Assembly (NCBI GenBank): GCA_021795255.1
Contig: JAJYPQ010000201.1
Coordinates: forward strand, 1 to 6,999
Length of the DNA stretch: 6,999 nucleotides
Direction: 5' to 3'
Origin: Pseudomonadota bacterium
Lineage (GTDB): Bacteria; Pseudomonadota; Gammaproteobacteria; Acidiferrobacterales; Acidiferrobacteraceae
The translations under genes were made by a program, and so were the position numbers. The notes beneath the pieces were generated by a model. The model was given only the letters and a program-made list of their open reading frames with translations. It was not told the origin of the DNA and made no database searches. This document shows positions 6,480 to 6,999 of this stretch, piece after piece. Each line of letters opens with the position of its first letter. Position 1 is the first letter of the stretch.

Positions 6480-6999
6480 TCACGGTGCCTTGTTGCATAC
6501 GATCACGTTGAAGCGGTTTTGCGCCACCATATACATGTGGATGCCGCGTCTTTTGAGTTGCCGGTAACTGTTGCGGCTTGTGGCCATATAAACCGTCCTG
6601 GGGCTCTCCCATTGGCGCCAGAATCGAGCGCCCTTCATGATCCACGGGGTCTTTTCGAGCGTCGTGCCGTATCCGAGTTCGCCCTTGTAGTCCACCACCT
6701 CCACGCGCCTACGGAGGTAGAAAGGGAGATCCTGATAATAGCCGCCGTAACAGGCCACGATGGCGTCGCGCGTCAGCTTGGGACGTAGCGTCAAGGCCAA
6801 GGCCTTCATGGTACGAATATCGAGATAGGGCGCAGAGGCATTGATGCCGAGCAGAAAAACGCTAAACCCGAGCGCCAAGACGACCACGCCGGCCGCAAAG
6901 CCACGCTTAAGGCCGGCCACCGTTGTGGCTATGGCACATAAAGCCAGGGCGGCGCCCAAAAGCTCCATGGCGATCTTCAAGGTATGGGGTTCGAGACTA
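6480..6999 (-). CDS. arnT: C-terminal part of ArnT-like lipid A aminoarabinose transferase (5' end outside window)
   Basis: The last 172 residues of a protein whose frame is open to the right edge, so its start is not in the window. Two hydrophobic helices (about visible residues 8-29 and 34-52) are followed by a soluble domain of about 120 residues containing ACYGGYYQDLPFYLRRRVEV and then VVDYKGELGYG. This architecture fits the end of a GT83/PMT-family glycosyltransferase: membrane helices, then a C-terminal periplasmic domain. In ArnT (about 550 aa) such an enzyme transfers Ara4N from undecaprenyl phosphate to the lipid A phosphates on the periplasmic side. The call rests on this partial domain plus position directly before arnE, arnB and arnC. 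Another PMT-family glycosyltransferase is possible because the catalytic N-terminal region cannot be seen. An internal TTG at 6980 and ATG at 6968 are not proposed as starts, because both lie inside a membrane-protein frame that continues upstream. Confidence 0.75.
   Translation of the reverse strand, partial: SLEPHTLKIAMELLGAALALCAIATTVAGLKRGFAAGVVVLALGFSVFLLGINASAPYLDIRTMKALALTLRPKLTRDAIVACYGGYYQDLPFYLRRRVEVVDYKGELGYGTTLEKTPWIMKGARFWRQWESPRTVYMATSRNSYRQLKRRGIHMYMVAQNRFNVIVCNKAP

Noticed and set aside
6478..6645. N-terminal extension of the ArnE-like protein by 56 residues
   Set aside because: It would overlap the arnT-like coding region, is hydrophilic and unlike the family. The ATG at 6477 starts directly at the first membrane helix.

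Overview
The window is a GC-rich proteobacterial segment, most likely from a gammaproteobacterium or relative; the species cannot be fixed from this sequence. All recognisable genes lie on the minus strand and so read from right to left. Six complete genes and the 3' end of a seventh form a tightly packed operon for making 4-amino-4-deoxy-L-arabinose (Ara4N) and attaching it to lipid A. This modification lowers the negative charge of the outer membrane and gives resistance to polymyxin and cationic peptides.

In transcription order the layout is: the C-terminal part of an ArnT-like aminoarabinose transferase (6999-6480); a single small ArnE-like membrane protein (6477-6112); arnB aminotransferase (6110-4944); arnC undecaprenyl-phosphate glycosyltransferase (4940-3999); a stand-alone ArnA formyltransferase (4009-3059); a stand-alone ArnA UDP-glucuronate dehydrogenase/decarboxylase (3059-2025); and arnD deformylase (2020-1106). 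Junctions range from an 11-nt overlap to a 4-nt gap, so translation is probably coupled throughout. After arnD come 163 bases with two very short candidate ORFs (29 and 20 codons), then the N-terminal 314 residues of an HrpB-type DExH helicase (942-1), which runs off the left edge.

The genes make a full pathway once UDP-glucuronate is supplied (ugd is not in the window). The dehydrogenase makes UDP-4-keto-pentose, ArnB transaminates it, the formyltransferase N-formylates it, ArnC moves it to undecaprenyl phosphate, ArnD removes the formyl group, the ArnE-like protein helps flip the lipid carrier, and ArnT transfers Ara4N to lipid A. The system itself is known. The points of note are the split ArnA (316 + 344 aa, two genes sharing one base in TAATG), the gene order, which is a rotation of the enterobacterial arnBCADTEF order, the single visible SMR subunit, and the two short candidate ORFs leading into hrpB. 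I see no mobile element, tRNA, rRNA, CRISPR array or convincing intrinsic terminator.
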